From assembly GCA_945291235.1 (NCBI GenBank), contig CALYQY010000111.1, positions 1 through 5,508 on the forward strand: DNA of 5,508 nt, given 5' to 3'. Position 1 is the stretch's first letter, and each line of letters starts with the position of its first letter. Positions 5,189 to 5,508 of the stretch are shown piece after piece. The DNA comes from an uncultured Gilliamella sp. (GTDB lineage: Bacteria > Pseudomonadota > Gammaproteobacteria > Enterobacterales > Enterobacteriaceae). The notes under the pieces are model-generated. The model worked only from the letters and a program-made list of their open reading frames with translations. It had not been told where the DNA came from and did not search any database. A program made the translations under genes and the position numbers.

Positions 5189-5508
5189 TTAAAAACAACC
5201 TTTATTTATTGCGCTTAATGCTGCTTCTTGAGCATGTAACAGAGCTGTATCAAAAAAAGGGATCTTGTGATCTGCTTGAGAAATTAATAAACCAATCTCC
5301 GTACAACCAAGTATCACTCCTTGGGCTCCTTTTATAACTAGCTTATCAATGATATTAAGATAGGTTTGTTTCGATGTAGGGTTAATGATACCATGGCAAA
5401 GTTCATCATAAATAATTTGATTGATGATCATTCTACCTTGCTCATCGGGAATCAGCACTTTTAAACCTTTATTAATCAGTTTTGATTTATAAAAGTCTTG
5501 TTCCATCG
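5189..5508 (-). CDS. ygeA: Aspartate/glutamate racemase-family protein, YgeA-like (3' part, cut by window edge)
   Basis: The C-terminal 105 codons of a plus-edge-truncated gene are visible. Members of this family racemise amino acids with two cysteines that act as acid and base; E. coli YgeA is a broad-specificity amino acid racemase of about 230 residues. Seen here are MEQDFY at the start of the fragment, LIPDEQGR (18-25), INQIIYDELCHG (28-39), GVILGCTEIGLL (63-74) with the second catalytic cysteine C68, and FFDTALLHA (84-92). The ATG at 5504-5506 is almost certainly internal: MEQDFY lies in the middle of YgeA, preceded by threonine, and the two bases before it (CG on the minus strand) fit an ACG threonine codon. 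The first catalytic cysteine lies outside the window. The gene converges on the lipoprotein gene. Confidence 0.85.
   Translation of the reverse strand, partial: MEQDFYKSKLINKGLKVLIPDEQGRMIINQIIYDELCHGIINPTSKQTYLNIIDKLVIKGAQGVILGCTEIGLLISQADHKIPFFDTALLHAQEAALSAINKGCF

Noticed and set aside
1..5508. Mobile elements, CRISPR arrays, tRNA or rRNA genes
   Set aside because: No transposase-like or integrase-like coding sequence, spaced repeats, cloverleaf or rRNA-like stretch was seen; the content is ordinary chromosomal.

Overview
This window holds mostly conserved core genes of an AT-rich gammaproteobacterium. The proteins resemble the Escherichia coli RluE, FtsY, FtsE, FtsX, RpoH and YgeA sequences as I remember them. 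Codon use is heavily A/T-biased and the intergenic DNA is very A/T-rich. The AT richness, the close-to-Enterobacterales proteins and the small lipoprotein together suggest a host-associated relative such as an Orbaceae member (Gilliamella/Frischella-like). That taxonomic guess is inference; an AT-rich Pasteurellaceae-type genome is the main alternative.

Layout. A strong terminator of an upstream, unseen gene (17-43) is followed by a good sigma70-type promoter (42-70) and rluE (23S rRNA pseudouridine synthase, 109-672). A second promoter (759-787) precedes the tightly packed ftsY-ftsE-ftsX cluster (819-3388, gaps of 9 and 5 bases). After a 199-base A/T-rich regulatory gap comes rpoH (3588-4448), closed by a strong terminator (4474-4506). 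Next is a 163-base spacer rich in palindromes, then a small predicted lipoprotein gene (4670-4975). Last, on the minus strand and converging on it, is the 3' end of an aspartate/glutamate (hydantoin) racemase-family gene of the ygeA type, which runs off the right edge.

How the genes work together. FtsY is the signal-recognition-particle receptor that docks ribosomes making membrane proteins. FtsE and FtsX form the divisome ABC complex that controls periplasmic cell-wall hydrolysis through EnvC in relatives. RpoH is the heat-shock sigma factor, and in E. coli it is brought to the membrane by SRP and FtsY for quality control. The ftsYEX-rpoH order is the classical gammaproteobacterial one. The presence of rluE directly upstream of ftsY differs from E. 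coli, where rsmD is divergent from ftsY.

I see no undescribed multi-gene system. The points most worth checking are: a candidate sigmaE-type promoter for rpoH with the same 16-base spacing as E. coli rpoH P3; a possible pairing that would mask the rpoH ribosome-binding site; an FtsY without the acidic A domain and with several long homopolymer runs in its first 40 codons; and the palindrome cluster in front of the small lipoprotein gene.
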